Below, piece by piece: positions 8,101-16,500 of a stretch of DNA of 38,086 nt; within the stretch, counting starts at the first letter, position 1; every line of letters begins with the position of its first letter. Source of the stretch: an uncultured bacterium (GTDB lineage: Bacteria; Pseudomonadota; Alphaproteobacteria; Rs-D84). The notes under the pieces were generated by a model that was not told the origin of the DNA, ran no database searches, and saw only the letters and a list, made by a program, of their open reading frames with translations. Location: contig CATNBF010000010.1 in assembly GCA_950096895.1 (NCBI GenBank), positions 1 to 38,086 of the forward strand, written 5' to 3'. A program made the translations under genes and the position numbers.

Positions 8101-8128
8101 CTATCCCGCCCCAATGGGCGGGATAGTT
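8099..8128. terminator. Bidirectional terminator
   Basis: A 13-bp stem, AACTATCCCGCCC / GGGCGGGATAGTT, loop CAAT. It ends both the acyltransferase gene and the convergent phage-type gene. Confidence 0.9.
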
Positions 8129-8427
8129 TATTCTTTTGGATATTTTGTTTTTATATCGGTGATGGTATCGCGCCAAATGGTTGTCCCATCACATTGATCA
8201 TGATAAATCATATCTAATTGATCACCCACCGATGGGTATTCGCGTGCACGGCTTTTATGATACGGTTCGGCCGGGGCATCCGGTAATTGGTCGGCAAAAT
8301 AACACCGCCCATCAAAACCATAGGCAATTTCCCGATCTGTTTCCAGATTCAGTCCCAATTTCTGGGCCACATCCGCACACGGGGTAAAACGTCCGATGGT
8401 CCCATCTGACAATAATTCATAATACAT
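8128..8427 (-). CDS. Small phage tail-associated protein
   Basis: A 99-residue protein. The C-terminal half, YPSVGDQLDMIYHD then W and IKTKYPKE, matches a motif I know from small phage proteins encoded just after tail-fibre genes (YPSIGDQLD...YHKG...W...I..IK..YP). The N-terminal half (YYELLSDGTIGRF) is compatible with that class. Its ATG overlaps the stop of the upstream Mtd-type gene by one base (TAATG), so the two are translationally coupled. It is probably a tail-fibre assembly or attachment accessory, but the role of this group is not established. Confidence 0.7.
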   Translation of the reverse strand: MYYELLSDGTIGRFTPCADVAQKLGLNLETDREIAYGFDGRCYFADQLPDAPAEPYHKSRAREYPSVGDQLDMIYHDQCDGTTIWRDTITDIKTKYPKE

Positions 8428-8882
8428 TAAATTTCTCCCTTGGCATAGATAAAGCGAAAATAAACAATTGTCCCACTGTAATTATAATTAACCGTTACCC
8501 GGTCGCCTTTGCACGCCGGAACCCAGAACGCCGTCAACTGGCCCGACAAATTGGTTGATGTAAACATCCCCAGACCGTTTGATTCATTGGTCATGTTGCA
8601 ATATTCTGATCCGCCTGAAAAAACCGCCAACATATAATATCCATTGGCCGGCGCAATTAAATTCGCAATACTGGGGCCCAATGTCATATTAACGAAATTA
8701 CCACTGGGCATCGATGCCTGGGATATTTCATTGCGACGTGCCAATGGAATACCACCCACCTGGGCCCCGTCATGCACCCGCAGCGTCTTGTTCGTCGTGT
8801 CCATTGTCACTTCGCCTTCGGCCCCGACAAAGGCGGTATGCTCGTCTGCGGTACCACGCCTAATTCTAACTTGTTTTGCCAT
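8427..8882 (-). CDS. Tail-fibre-like protein with Mtd-type N-terminal domain
   Basis: A 151-residue protein. Residues 3-50 (VRIRRGTADEHTAFVGAEGE, then TLRVHDG and GGIPLAR) are the N-terminal domain known from the major tropism determinant and many phage tail fibres, where it attaches the fibre to the tail. The C-terminal about 100 residues are a small beta-rich domain with no motif I recognise; it could be a receptor-binding head. It is far shorter than a full tail fibre. The ribosome site GGAAGGA precedes the ATG. A second protein with the same N-terminal domain is encoded at 12857-13432. No capsid, portal or baseplate gene is near, so these are orphan or domesticated phage genes. Confidence 0.85.
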   Translation of the reverse strand: MAKQVRIRRGTADEHTAFVGAEGEVTMDTTNKTLRVHDGAQVGGIPLARRNEISQASMPSGNFVNMTLGPSIANLIAPANGYYMLAVFSGGSEYCNMTNESNGLGMFTSTNLSGQLTAFWVPACKGDRVTVNYNYSGTIVYFRFIYAKGEI

Positions 8883-8901
8883 TCTTCCTTCCTTTCATAA
8901 A

Positions 8902-8955
8902 AAAAGCCGGCACAATGTGCCGGCATAAAAAAACGCATGGAAACCCCATGCGAAT
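8902..8955 (-). terminator. Two consecutive terminators in the leader of the Mtd-type gene
   Basis: Read on the minus strand, CGCATGG/CCATGCG (8955-8937) is followed by seven T. Then an 8-bp hairpin GCCGGCAC/GTGCCGGC (8927-8909) is followed by seven T (8908-8902). Both lie between the predicted promoter (8967-8995) and the ATG at 8882. They could also end transcription of the invertase gene upstream. Confidence 0.8.
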
Positions 8956-8966
8956 TGATAGATATT

Positions 8967-8995
8967 ATATCAAAATTTGCATAAAAAAGCAACAA
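8967..8995 (-). promoter_or_regulatory. Promoter upstream of the two leader terminators
   Basis: On the minus strand TTGCTT (8995-8990), 17 bases, perfect TATAAT (8972-8967). Confidence 0.5.
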
Positions 8996-9014
8996 GATAT
9001 TTTTATTGTCAAAT

Positions 9015-9617
9015 TTATACCCCAACCCACCGGGCCACCAGACGCGAAATTGTCGGGGGACTGACCCGAAACTGACGCGCCACCGCACGTTGGGACATCC
9101 CCCGGGCCAGCATCTCTCGCACAACATCAACACGCCCATCCAGCTTGTGTACACGATTACACACCCCAACCCCACGTCCCACCGGAAGCCCCCTGGCCCG
9201 CCGATGTGCCAAACCTTCGCGTGTACGCATTGATATCAGATTTCGCTCTATCTCGGCCGACAGCCCAAACGCAAATACCAAAACTTTGGATTGAATGTTA
9301 TCCCCTAATTCATAATCGTCTTTGACCGTATACAGTTTTGCACCGCATTGCATACAGTGTTCCAAAATACGCATAATCATAAATAATCGCCGCCCCAGAC
9401 GTGACAGCTCGCTGCATATAATAACATCGCCGGCATTTAACTGTCTTAAGCATCCCCCCAACGCACGTTTTTCCGGTTCCTTTAATCCCGAAATACCGGC
9501 ATCAGAAATATACTTTTCAATACGCAGCCCCAATGCCGCCGCTTTGCCTTCGATACCGATTTTTTGATTGTCGCAATCTTGCTTGTCCGTACTAACACGA
9601 ATATAGCCATAAACCAT
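9015..9617 (-). CDS. Serine recombinase, DNA invertase (Pin/Hin) type
   Basis: A 200-residue small serine recombinase. Catalytic Ser9 lies in YGYIRVSTDKQD. SELSRLGRR, the FAFGLSAEIERNLISMRTREG helix and a C-terminal helix-turn-helix (MSQRAVARQFRVSPPTISRL, about 173-192) complete the family pattern; length matches the DNA invertases (180-200 residues). Such enzymes invert short DNA segments between inverted sites, often to switch phage tail-fibre ends or surface promoters. It sits directly upstream of a tail-fibre-type gene on the same strand, which fits that role. I found no clear pair of inverted crossover sites in this window. Ribosome site AAAGGGG. Confidence 0.92.
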   Translation of the reverse strand: MVYGYIRVSTDKQDCDNQKIGIEGKAAALGLRIEKYISDAGISGLKEPEKRALGGCLRQLNAGDVIICSELSRLGRRLFMIMRILEHCMQCGAKLYTVKDDYELGDNIQSKVLVFAFGLSAEIERNLISMRTREGLAHRRARGLPVGRGVGVCNRVHKLDGRVDVVREMLARGMSQRAVARQFRVSPPTISRLVARWVGV

Positions 9618-9671
9618 TTTATACCCCTTTATCTGTGATTTTTTGACATGAGGTATAATGCCACGACTTGC

Positions 9672-10346
9672 TTATTTCACCAGATAATCAATAACTAAAT
9701 TTGCCAAGTGCAATCCAAACGCCCCTGTCACGGTCACAATCGATCCAAATTCACGACCCAGGGTTTCCTGGGGGGCGGCGGGTTCAGTTGAAAAAACCGC
9801 CATATAATTGGGTAATTTTTCATCCCGCACACGACGTCGTATTTTTGCCGCCAATGGACAAACAGATGTCTTGGAAATCGGCCCGACACGTATGGCCGAT
9901 ATATCCCGCTTGCGCGCGGCACCCATGCTGGTCACACAGGCAATGTTGCGCGCCGCGCACCATGCATAAAGTGCAATCTTGGAATCAATCGTATCAATCG
10001 CATCAACAACAATATCAGGCATAACATCCAAATCCGATGACGCATCCCAGAACATGCAACGCGCATCCACATGGCTATCCGGATTAATGTCCCGGATACG
10101 CGCCGCCGCCACATCCACCTTGGGCATGCCAATGGTCGATGTCAATGCAAACAGTTGTCGATTAATATTCGAATCTTCTACCACATCACTGTCTATTAAA
10201 ACCAGATGTCCAACACCACTGCGTGCCAATGCTTCGATTGCAAAAGATCCAACCGCCCCGCATCCAACAACCATCACGGTGCTATGGCGCAATTTTTCAA
10301 TCGCCGGTGCGCCCAACAATAACCTAATCCGATTTAATCTGTCCAT
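9672..10346 (-). CDS. tcdA: tRNA threonylcarbamoyladenosine dehydratase (TcdA)
   Basis: A 224-residue ThiF/MoeB-type E1-like enzyme. The nucleotide-binding GCGAVG (28-33), LIDSDVVEDSNINRQ (50-64), DAIDTIDSK (115-123) and SMGAARKRD (140-148) segments match TcdA (CsdL/YgdL), which uses ATP to cyclise t6A37 to ct6A37 in ANN-decoding tRNAs. Length is slightly below the E. coli protein. The start overlaps the tatD-like gene by 23 bases, and that gene follows a ycgN-like gene, so the three form one operon read from a promoter near 11476-11505. Confidence 0.9.
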   Translation of the reverse strand: MDRLNRIRLLLGAPAIEKLRHSTVMVVGCGAVGSFAIEALARSGVGHLVLIDSDVVEDSNINRQLFALTSTIGMPKVDVAAARIRDINPDSHVDARCMFWDASSDLDVMPDIVVDAIDTIDSKIALYAWCAARNIACVTSMGAARKRDISAIRVGPISKTSVCPLAAKIRRRVRDEKLPNYMAVFSTEPAAPQETLGREFGSIVTVTGAFGLHLANLVIDYLVK

Positions 10347-10995
10347 GATTCATCACCCGTTGTGTGTTATGATAAATTATATCGGCCAATTGTGCCATGT
10401 CAATGCCACGTAATGCGGCCATCTGTGTCACTAAATCCCCCAGATTAATCCCCCGTGTTCCATCTGTTTCAATCAAAATTCGATTTTGTGGAACCAATCC
10501 CGCCGCAGGCACCACACGTGAAAAAGAATAATAAATCATCCCATACACCCCCAGCGCATGGGTTATTTCCGTATTGGCCCGATATCCATGCATAATAATC
10601 GCCGGTGGCAATGAACGCATCCGTCCCAAAATCCCCAACATAACATCCCACGCCCGGACGCAATGAATACATGCCGTTCGATTAAAACGAACAGCAATTT
10701 CCATCTGACGCGTAAAAATTTCTATTTGACGATCAAAGTTCGCCCGCATCCGATCCAGCCCAATTTCACCGACCATTAAATTTGGATTATCTGCTAATTT
10801 CTGTTCTAATCGTGCAACCCAATCCGTCGGTAAATCATCAATATACCACGGATGAATCCCAATTGCGGCCGGAAATGTTGCGGCCTGGGTGATAATTTCA
10901 TCCCATTCAGATATCTGACTGGCATTAATAATGCATTGCCCCGGCGATAACACCGGGGACTTTATATGACAATGGGCATCAATATAATTTGACAT
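10324..10995 (-). CDS. TatD family metal-dependent hydrolase
   Basis: A 223-residue TatD-type amidohydrolase-fold nuclease. The metal-binding residues are visible: His8 and His10 (DAHCH), Glu77 (GEIGLD), His111 (CIHC), His136 (IMHGY) and Asp178 (ETDG). The family is about 260 residues, so this copy is compact but has the full set. TatD proteins are DNA exonucleases or 3'-end nucleases; the exact substrate here is unknown. There is no ribosome site in front and only 7 bases separate it from the ycgN-like gene, so translation is probably coupled. Confidence 0.88.
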   Translation of the reverse strand: MSNYIDAHCHIKSPVLSPGQCIINASQISEWDEIITQAATFPAAIGIHPWYIDDLPTDWVARLEQKLADNPNLMVGEIGLDRMRANFDRQIEIFTRQMEIAVRFNRTACIHCVRAWDVMLGILGRMRSLPPAIIMHGYRANTEITHALGVYGMIYYSFSRVVPAAGLVPQNRILIETDGTRGINLGDLVTQMAALRGIDMAQLADIIYHNTQRVMNHGQIKSD

Positions 10996-11002
10996 TGTTC
11001 TA

Positions 11003-11446
11003 TTATCGTGAATTCCATTTCCAAGATTTAGGAATCATCATATACATTTTTTTGTCATCGGTTATGGCTTCAAAATCTTTCGCCGTCATAGGCCGAACCT
11101 CTGACCAATCAATTTTCACCGGATACTTGGCCGGACCAAAGACATACTCGACATACCCGCATGATGATGGCAACTTTTCTTCATCCAAAATCGCATCGAC
11201 CGTCACCGGGGAACAATCTGCCTTTTGTACGGGAAAACGATCCTGATAAACCCGACATGTGTGCGATTTCAAATCCATATGTTCACAGCTGCAATTTGTA
11301 TAAAACAATCGATTTGATGGCGGAATAATTTTGAACAAGCAACATGCACCACATTTTTTACAAATCGCGTCCCATTCTTTTGGTGTCATCCGCCGCAGTT
11401 GGTTAATACGTTGTTTCTGATCCGGGCTTAAATCTTCATATCTCAT
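11003..11446 (-). CDS. YcgN-like cysteine-cluster protein (UPF0260)
   Basis: A 147-residue protein of the YcgN/YkgJ class. The N-terminal segment WDAICKKCGACCLFK holds four of the conserved cysteines, followed by TNCSCEHMD, CRVYQDRF and ADCSPVT; these probably bind an iron-sulfur cluster or zinc. Length agrees with the family (about 150). The function of the family is not known. First gene of the operon with tatD-like and tcdA, with an AAAGGATG-type ribosome site and a strong promoter at 11476-11505. Confidence 0.9.
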   Translation of the reverse strand: MRYEDLSPDQKQRINQLRRMTPKEWDAICKKCGACCLFKIIPPSNRLFYTNCSCEHMDLKSHTCRVYQDRFPVQKADCSPVTVDAILDEEKLPSSCGYVEYVFGPAKYPVKIDWSEVRPMTAKDFEAITDDKKMYMMIPKSWKWNSR

Positions 11447-11475
11447 TTTTTCATCCTTTTAACCTTATTCCGGGT

Positions 11476-11505
11476 ATTATATTCCCCCACGCATTTATAT
11501 GTCAA
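11476..11505 (-). promoter_or_regulatory. Promoter of the ycgN-tatD-tcdA operon
   Basis: On the minus strand a perfect TTGACA (11505-11500), 18 bases, perfect TATAAT (11481-11476). Confidence 0.8.
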
Positions 11506-11523
11506 TGAGTATATTTTGATTTC

Positions 11524-11552
11524 CCAAAAAAACACCCCGGGAAAACCCGGGG
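11524..11552 (-). terminator. Terminator of ackA
   Basis: CCCCGGG/CCCGGGG with loop of four, followed on the minus strand by GT and a run of T. Confidence 0.85.
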
Positions 11553-11559
11553 CCTATCT

Positions 11560-12801
11560 TTATTTTGCAAAAGAATAATCCATTTTCAAATGATCCGGAT
11601 TGTATGTCCCGTTCATAATGGCAATGGTATCTTCAACAATAACCAGTTCTTCGTTGGTCGGAATCATTAAAATCTTGATCCGGCTGTCTGGGGTTGAAAT
11701 TTCTGTTTCATCGGCCCCCATGTATGCGACGGCTTCTTTGTTCTTGGCCAAATCCAACTTGATCCCCAGTTCTTCCAGACCTGCACAAAACCGTTCACGC
11801 AAGAACCATGCATTTTCACCTACACCTGCGGTAAAGACCAATGCATCCACATGCCCCAGTTCGGCCATAAACGCCCCAATGTACTTTTTGACATTGTGCG
11901 CTTCTAGATCCAATGCCAACCGACACAGATCATTACTCTGCTCGTTGGCAAACACATCACGACGATCAACAAAGCATTCTGTCAATCCCAACAGACCAGA
12001 ATCTTTGTTCAAATGCTTTTGCATCTGATCCGGTGTTAATCCCAACCGCTGCATCACGTACAAGACAACCCCCGAATCCAAATCACCGGGACGCGTTCCC
12101 ATCGTTAATCCAGATAACGGTGTCATCCCCAACGATGTATCCACCGCCACACCCCCACGAATGGCGGCCGCCGATGCCCCAGATCCAATGTGCAATGTAA
12201 TCAAATTGCACTGATCAACCGGCTTGCCCAGCATTTTGGCCGCCCGTTTCGAGACATATAAATGGGACGTCCCATGAAATCCGTATTTACGAACACCCAA
12301 TTCGCGATACCACGATGCTGGAACGGCATAACGGTACGCATAATCCGGCATTGTGGAATAAAACGCCGTATCAAAGACCGCCACCTGGGTTGCATTGGGT
12401 AACAATTGCTTGGCGGCAACAATCCCCATTAATGCCGCCGGATTATGCAGTGGCGCAATCGTCGCCAATTCATCAATGGCACGCACCACGTCATCGTTAA
12501 TTTCAACGGATGATGCAAATTTTTCACCCCCCAACACAACACGATGGCCAACCCCCTTGATTTCATTCATATCAACCGATGCCTCACGCAGCAAGAACAT
12601 CACAACATTCAACGCCTCGCTATGATTTTTCATTTCCGTATCTTTACGGATTTTCGTCCCATCGGGATATTTTTGCGTGACAAAAGAATCCGGCAATCCA
12701 ATTTTTTCGACCAACCCACTTACAATCGGGGTCCGTGTGTCGGCGTCAAAAACCTGATATTTTAATGATGATGAACCACAGTTCAATGCCAATATATACA
12801 T
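11560..12801 (-). CDS. ackA: Acetate kinase
   Basis: A 413-residue acetate kinase, which interconverts acetate + ATP and acetyl phosphate + ADP. Family landmarks are the N-terminal LALNCGSSSLKYQ, GHRVVLGGEKF, HGTSHLYVS, LHIGSGASAAA and the C-terminal VFTAGVGENAWFLRE. Length is about the family norm of 400. AAAGGAAGA lies before the ATG. No phosphotransacetylase (pta) gene is in the window. Upstream lies the second Mtd-type gene; a TTGAAT/TATGGT pair in the gap may give ackA its own promoter. The enzyme indicates acetate fermentation or acetyl-phosphate metabolism. Confidence 0.97.
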   Translation of the reverse strand: MYILALNCGSSSLKYQVFDADTRTPIVSGLVEKIGLPDSFVTQKYPDGTKIRKDTEMKNHSEALNVVMFLLREASVDMNEIKGVGHRVVLGGEKFASSVEINDDVVRAIDELATIAPLHNPAALMGIVAAKQLLPNATQVAVFDTAFYSTMPDYAYRYAVPASWYRELGVRKYGFHGTSHLYVSKRAAKMLGKPVDQCNLITLHIGSGASAAAIRGGVAVDTSLGMTPLSGLTMGTRPGDLDSGVVLYVMQRLGLTPDQMQKHLNKDSGLLGLTECFVDRRDVFANEQSNDLCRLALDLEAHNVKKYIGAFMAELGHVDALVFTAGVGENAWFLRERFCAGLEELGIKLDLAKNKEAVAYMGADETEISTPDSRIKILMIPTNEELVIVEDTIAIMNGTYNPDHLKMDYSFAK

Positions 12802-12856
12802 TTTTCTTCCTTTGTTATTCTGACGCTCATCACCATAACAAATCTTTGCCGGATAT

Positions 12857-13432
12857 TCAATACCAAATCAAAAACTTTATTTTCCAGCGTTCGTTGGTAA
12901 TGTTCACCGTGCGCCCAGTGGTCTTGTGCACCACCCAGAACGGATCCCCACCAATCCCCAGACGAATATGCAATCCAAACCGGCCTTGATAAATTATCGG
13001 CATCGGATTGGCCCGTCCACCGATCCCAAATGCCGCCACAACATCACCAACGGCATAATCCGCTTCTGGCGTTTGACAGACCAACACCGCCTGGGCCATC
13101 AAGGCACTGCTGCTGCCACCCCATGCGTATTCAATATATGCCGTATTATCAACAACGCATTCCATACTTTCATAAACACGAATCCCCACCGGGGCATGTT
13201 TCGCTACAATATTGGCCCAGAATTCATCCGGAACGCTGTTAATATCAAATGCATCCCCCGTTCCAACATTATCCGCATCATCCACCCGTGCCAGCGCATA
13301 TCCCCCCAGTGTCACCCCATCATGCACGCGCAGTGTTTTCGCCTCTGTATCATACGTTACTTCGCCGGGCATCCCGGTAAAGTTATCTTGTTGTGCCGTC
13401 GTCCCACGACGCAGTTGAATAACCCTTGCCAT
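12857..13432 (-). CDS. Second tail-fibre-like protein with Mtd-type N-terminal domain
   Basis: A 191-residue protein. I start at 13432 because AGGAGA lies upstream; the longer frame to 13477 crosses a terminator. Residues 3-50 (VIQLRRGTTAQQDNFTGMPG, then TLRVHDGVTLGGYALAR) are the same phage tail-fibre N-terminal domain as in the gene at 8427. The C-terminal about 140 residues differ completely from the other copy and end in WKIKFLIWY. So two proteins share an attachment domain and carry different heads. As with the first gene, no other phage structural gene is adjacent. Confidence 0.85.
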   Translation of the reverse strand: MARVIQLRRGTTAQQDNFTGMPGEVTYDTEAKTLRVHDGVTLGGYALARVDDADNVGTGDAFDINSVPDEFWANIVAKHAPVGIRVYESMECVVDNTAYIEYAWGGSSSALMAQAVLVCQTPEADYAVGDVVAAFGIGGRANPMPIIYQGRFGLHIRLGIGGDPFWVVHKTTGRTVNITNERWKIKFLIWY

Positions 13433-13460
13433 ATTTTCTCCTATGATTGTGATTTTTTTT

Positions 13461-13491
13461 GGTAAAATAAAAAACACCGCCGATGGCGGTG
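13461..13491 (-). terminator. Terminator inside the leader of the second Mtd-type gene
   Basis: On the minus strand CACCGCC/GGCGGTG with a 3-base loop, followed by TTTTTTATTTT. It lies between the promoter at 13512-13540 and the ATG at 13432, so most transcripts should stop before the gene unless the terminator is overcome. Confidence 0.85.
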
Positions 13492-13511
13492 CTTTGGATT
13501 AATGTGAACAT

Positions 13512-13540
13512 ATTATACCACAAATAGAACAAAAAATCAA
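13512..13540 (-). promoter_or_regulatory. Strong promoter upstream of the leader terminator
   Basis: On the minus strand TTGATT (13540-13535), 17 bases, TATAAT (13517-13512), with TGG just before the -10 (extended -10). Confidence 0.75.
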
Positions 13541-13565
13541 GACAAAGAAAATTCTCTTTTCCCCT

Positions 13566-16500
13566 TTAATCTTTATCCAGATAACCATGCCGCATCTTAA
13601 ATTGCCGCAGCAAGGCTTCCTTTACCTGCTCTTTCTTGATCTCGCCGGTCTTGCTATCAATAACCGCATTACCATCTTTGTCGCGCATCTCTATCTCTTT
13701 ATCAAAATGTTCTTGGGCTTTTTTCTTGCTTAATTTCCACGAACGAACATAACGCCCTGTTTCCATAAAGTCCCAATATGCCATCAATGACTCGTACTTA
13801 TCTTCCTGTGCCTTGTCTTTTTCTTTGATCACATCTTTCCGTACCTTTATCTGGTTTTCCAGAACCTGAACCATGTACTGACACTTGGCTAATTCATCAC
13901 TTTTTTGACTGATACGATCCGCTTCATCCCCCAACTGATTATAAATATCATCAAATTTACCACGCGCCACGTCATAGGCTTGGCCCATTTCATGATTTAA
14001 TTGTTCTATTTTCTTTTCTTGTTGCACCTTGTTCTGATCATTGTTAATTTCGTTATTCAGATCTTTTTCAACCCGGGCAATTTCTTGATCAATGTCTTCA
14101 TTGGCTTTTATTTCTGCCTGATTCAGACGCTCTTCTAAACTGGCCACTTTGCGCTGCTGCATACCAGGTGCCACATGAATTTCATCCCATAAATTTTGTT
14201 CCAGCTCATCCACTTTCTTTTTTTGCGCGTTGGCCACGTCATGCTCCATCCGGGCCAGCCGCTGCTCTAACTCTGCCACTTTTTTGGCCTGATCCATACG
14301 TTCCGGATGTGTCCCTTTCAAGAACTGTTCTTCAATTTCTTGGGTTTTGGCGTCTTGACGCTCGGCTTTTTTACCAACCGATCGCATACGTTTTTCATCC
14401 AAAACCATTCGATTTTTTTCAAATCCTAAATACCGACGCATAAAGTCCATTTTTTCCATAACCGCTTTATGCTTTTCCAAGATTTCCGCGCGTTCTTTTC
14501 GGGTTATTTCGGGCAACCCCTTGTCCAGCAATCCTTCATAATGCCCCAACGCATTTGATGCCTTGGCAATCTCGCCACGCAGACGTTCCATCTCTTGACG
14601 CAGCCCCACCGCCTGACTCTTGTTCGCCACACGTAACTTGTCCGCAACTGTTTCCAATTGCCCCATTAACGCACGCATGTTTTTAACCGTCATCTGATAG
14701 GCCCCAATACGTGCATGACTATCAACCAACTCAAAGGCTTCTAATTGCTGCTCATATTGACTTAATAACGTATCCGCTTTTTTAATTTCCGTCTCTAACC
14801 GCTCTATCTCTGACCTGCGATATTCTACGTCACTGGTGGCGATATCTAATTCTTTGTGAATACGGGCCTGGGCATCACGCTCGCGCGATAAACTATCCAC
14901 GCCAATACCCACGGTCATGTCCGTCAATTTTTTCCGTTCTTTATCTAACTCCAGTCTCAGACTTTGTATTTCCGGCGTAACAATGCCATCGGCCATCTTT
15001 TGACGTTCAATATGAATCTGTTGCTTTAATCTATCGATCTTTTTTTGATCTATCCCACCGAATTCCAACTTTCGTTTTTCGGTATGATATTCACGACGCA
15101 GCTTTTCAATCTCTGGTGTTATGGCCCCATCTGCTTTGGCAATCCGCAGCTCGCTTAACTTCTGGCGCAGCTGGCGTATCTTCTCTGTATCCGGACCTTT
15201 GTCTTTGTTTTCCATCTCTCGCGCCAATTGCGCATAAATCTGGCGCATGTGATCAACATTGATCCCCAATTTTTCAAAGATATCGATATAGGCCGCAAAT
15301 TCTTGCACAGTTTTAGGGGCCGGAAAAAAATTATCATCAATCTCGTTGTAAAGATCGTCATTGCCTTCTTCATCCATCATCCCCATACCCGATAACATGT
15401 TTTTGGGTCGCTTGATCACCTGGGCAATAGATTGGGCGGCATCATTTATTAATTCTATTCTCTGTTCAATCTGTTTTTGCTGGGCTTCGATATCCTGTTC
15501 GGTATATCCCAATTGTCTTAATTTTTCTTGCGCCAGACGCAGTTTTTTTGCCGTCTCTTCGTTAATGGCCATCATTGTCGCGCGTTCTTCGGCGTTTTCT
15601 TTCTCCATCTTTTCATACGCCTTGTTTAATGTCCCAGAATCGCCCTTGAACTTGCGCCCCATCATGCGGATGCCATTGCGTCCCAATGTGATACCGTACC
15701 CCAGTCCCAAAAACGCCGACCGCAATGATTTATCCAACGCCAACATCACGAATTTCATTCCGTCATTTTTGTTCCAAGACAAAGATTTATCCGAAAAGAT
15801 CGTAAATTCTTGCTTTTTTAACGCGTCCATAACCTTGCTGGTGGTCCACCCATATTTCACCACCGACAAGATTTCCAATATTACTTTGGTCTCTCTGACC
15901 TTGCCTTCACGCACACCACGGCGAATAACTTCTTCAACAATACGCCGTAATTGATGCCCATTGTATAATGCCCCCGCATAGGCCTTGGGCATCGTTTCTT
16001 TCATATCCGTCATCACTTTAACGAAATAGTCAAAGTCATCCGTTGCCGTTGGCGATTTATAAAGAATCTTTTTTTTGATATCGGCGGCTTTGTCGACAAT
16101 TCCATCCAGCCCATCTGTTGGCTTGATTTTAAGTCCGGAAATTGTATCAACAATTGTTTTTGTTGTGGGATTAAAAATTAATCGATCCCCACGCAGATTA
16201 CCAAACTTTTCAAAAATATCCGCATAGGTATCATCCGTCCATTTTTTAATCTGTTGCCCCAGCGTTAATTCATCTGTACGCTTTGGCGGAATATAATCTT
16301 TGCTGTCTTTATTGTCATAGGCCACTTTTTCCTTGGCCACGTCAATGTATTTGGAAATGCGCCCAGAATCATACTTGGAAAAGACTTCATAAACCTTGGA
16401 CTCTTTGGCCAATGTCCGCAACATCTGGGGCCAATATACCTGGAACGCGGCCATCTTGTCCGGTTCAATCTGCTTGTCATCAAAGCCTTCACGAACCGCT

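Noticed and set aside
9014..9627. TTTATACCCC occurs in direct orientation at both ends of the invertase gene (9014 and 9618).
   Set aside because: Invertases need inverted sites and ten AT-rich bases can recur by chance; one copy includes the stop codon.
8427..13432. A diversity-generating retroelement, because Mtd is its classic target.
   Set aside because: No reverse transcriptase, no template repeat and no adenine-biased variable repeat was seen; the C-terminal heads are unrelated rather than variants.
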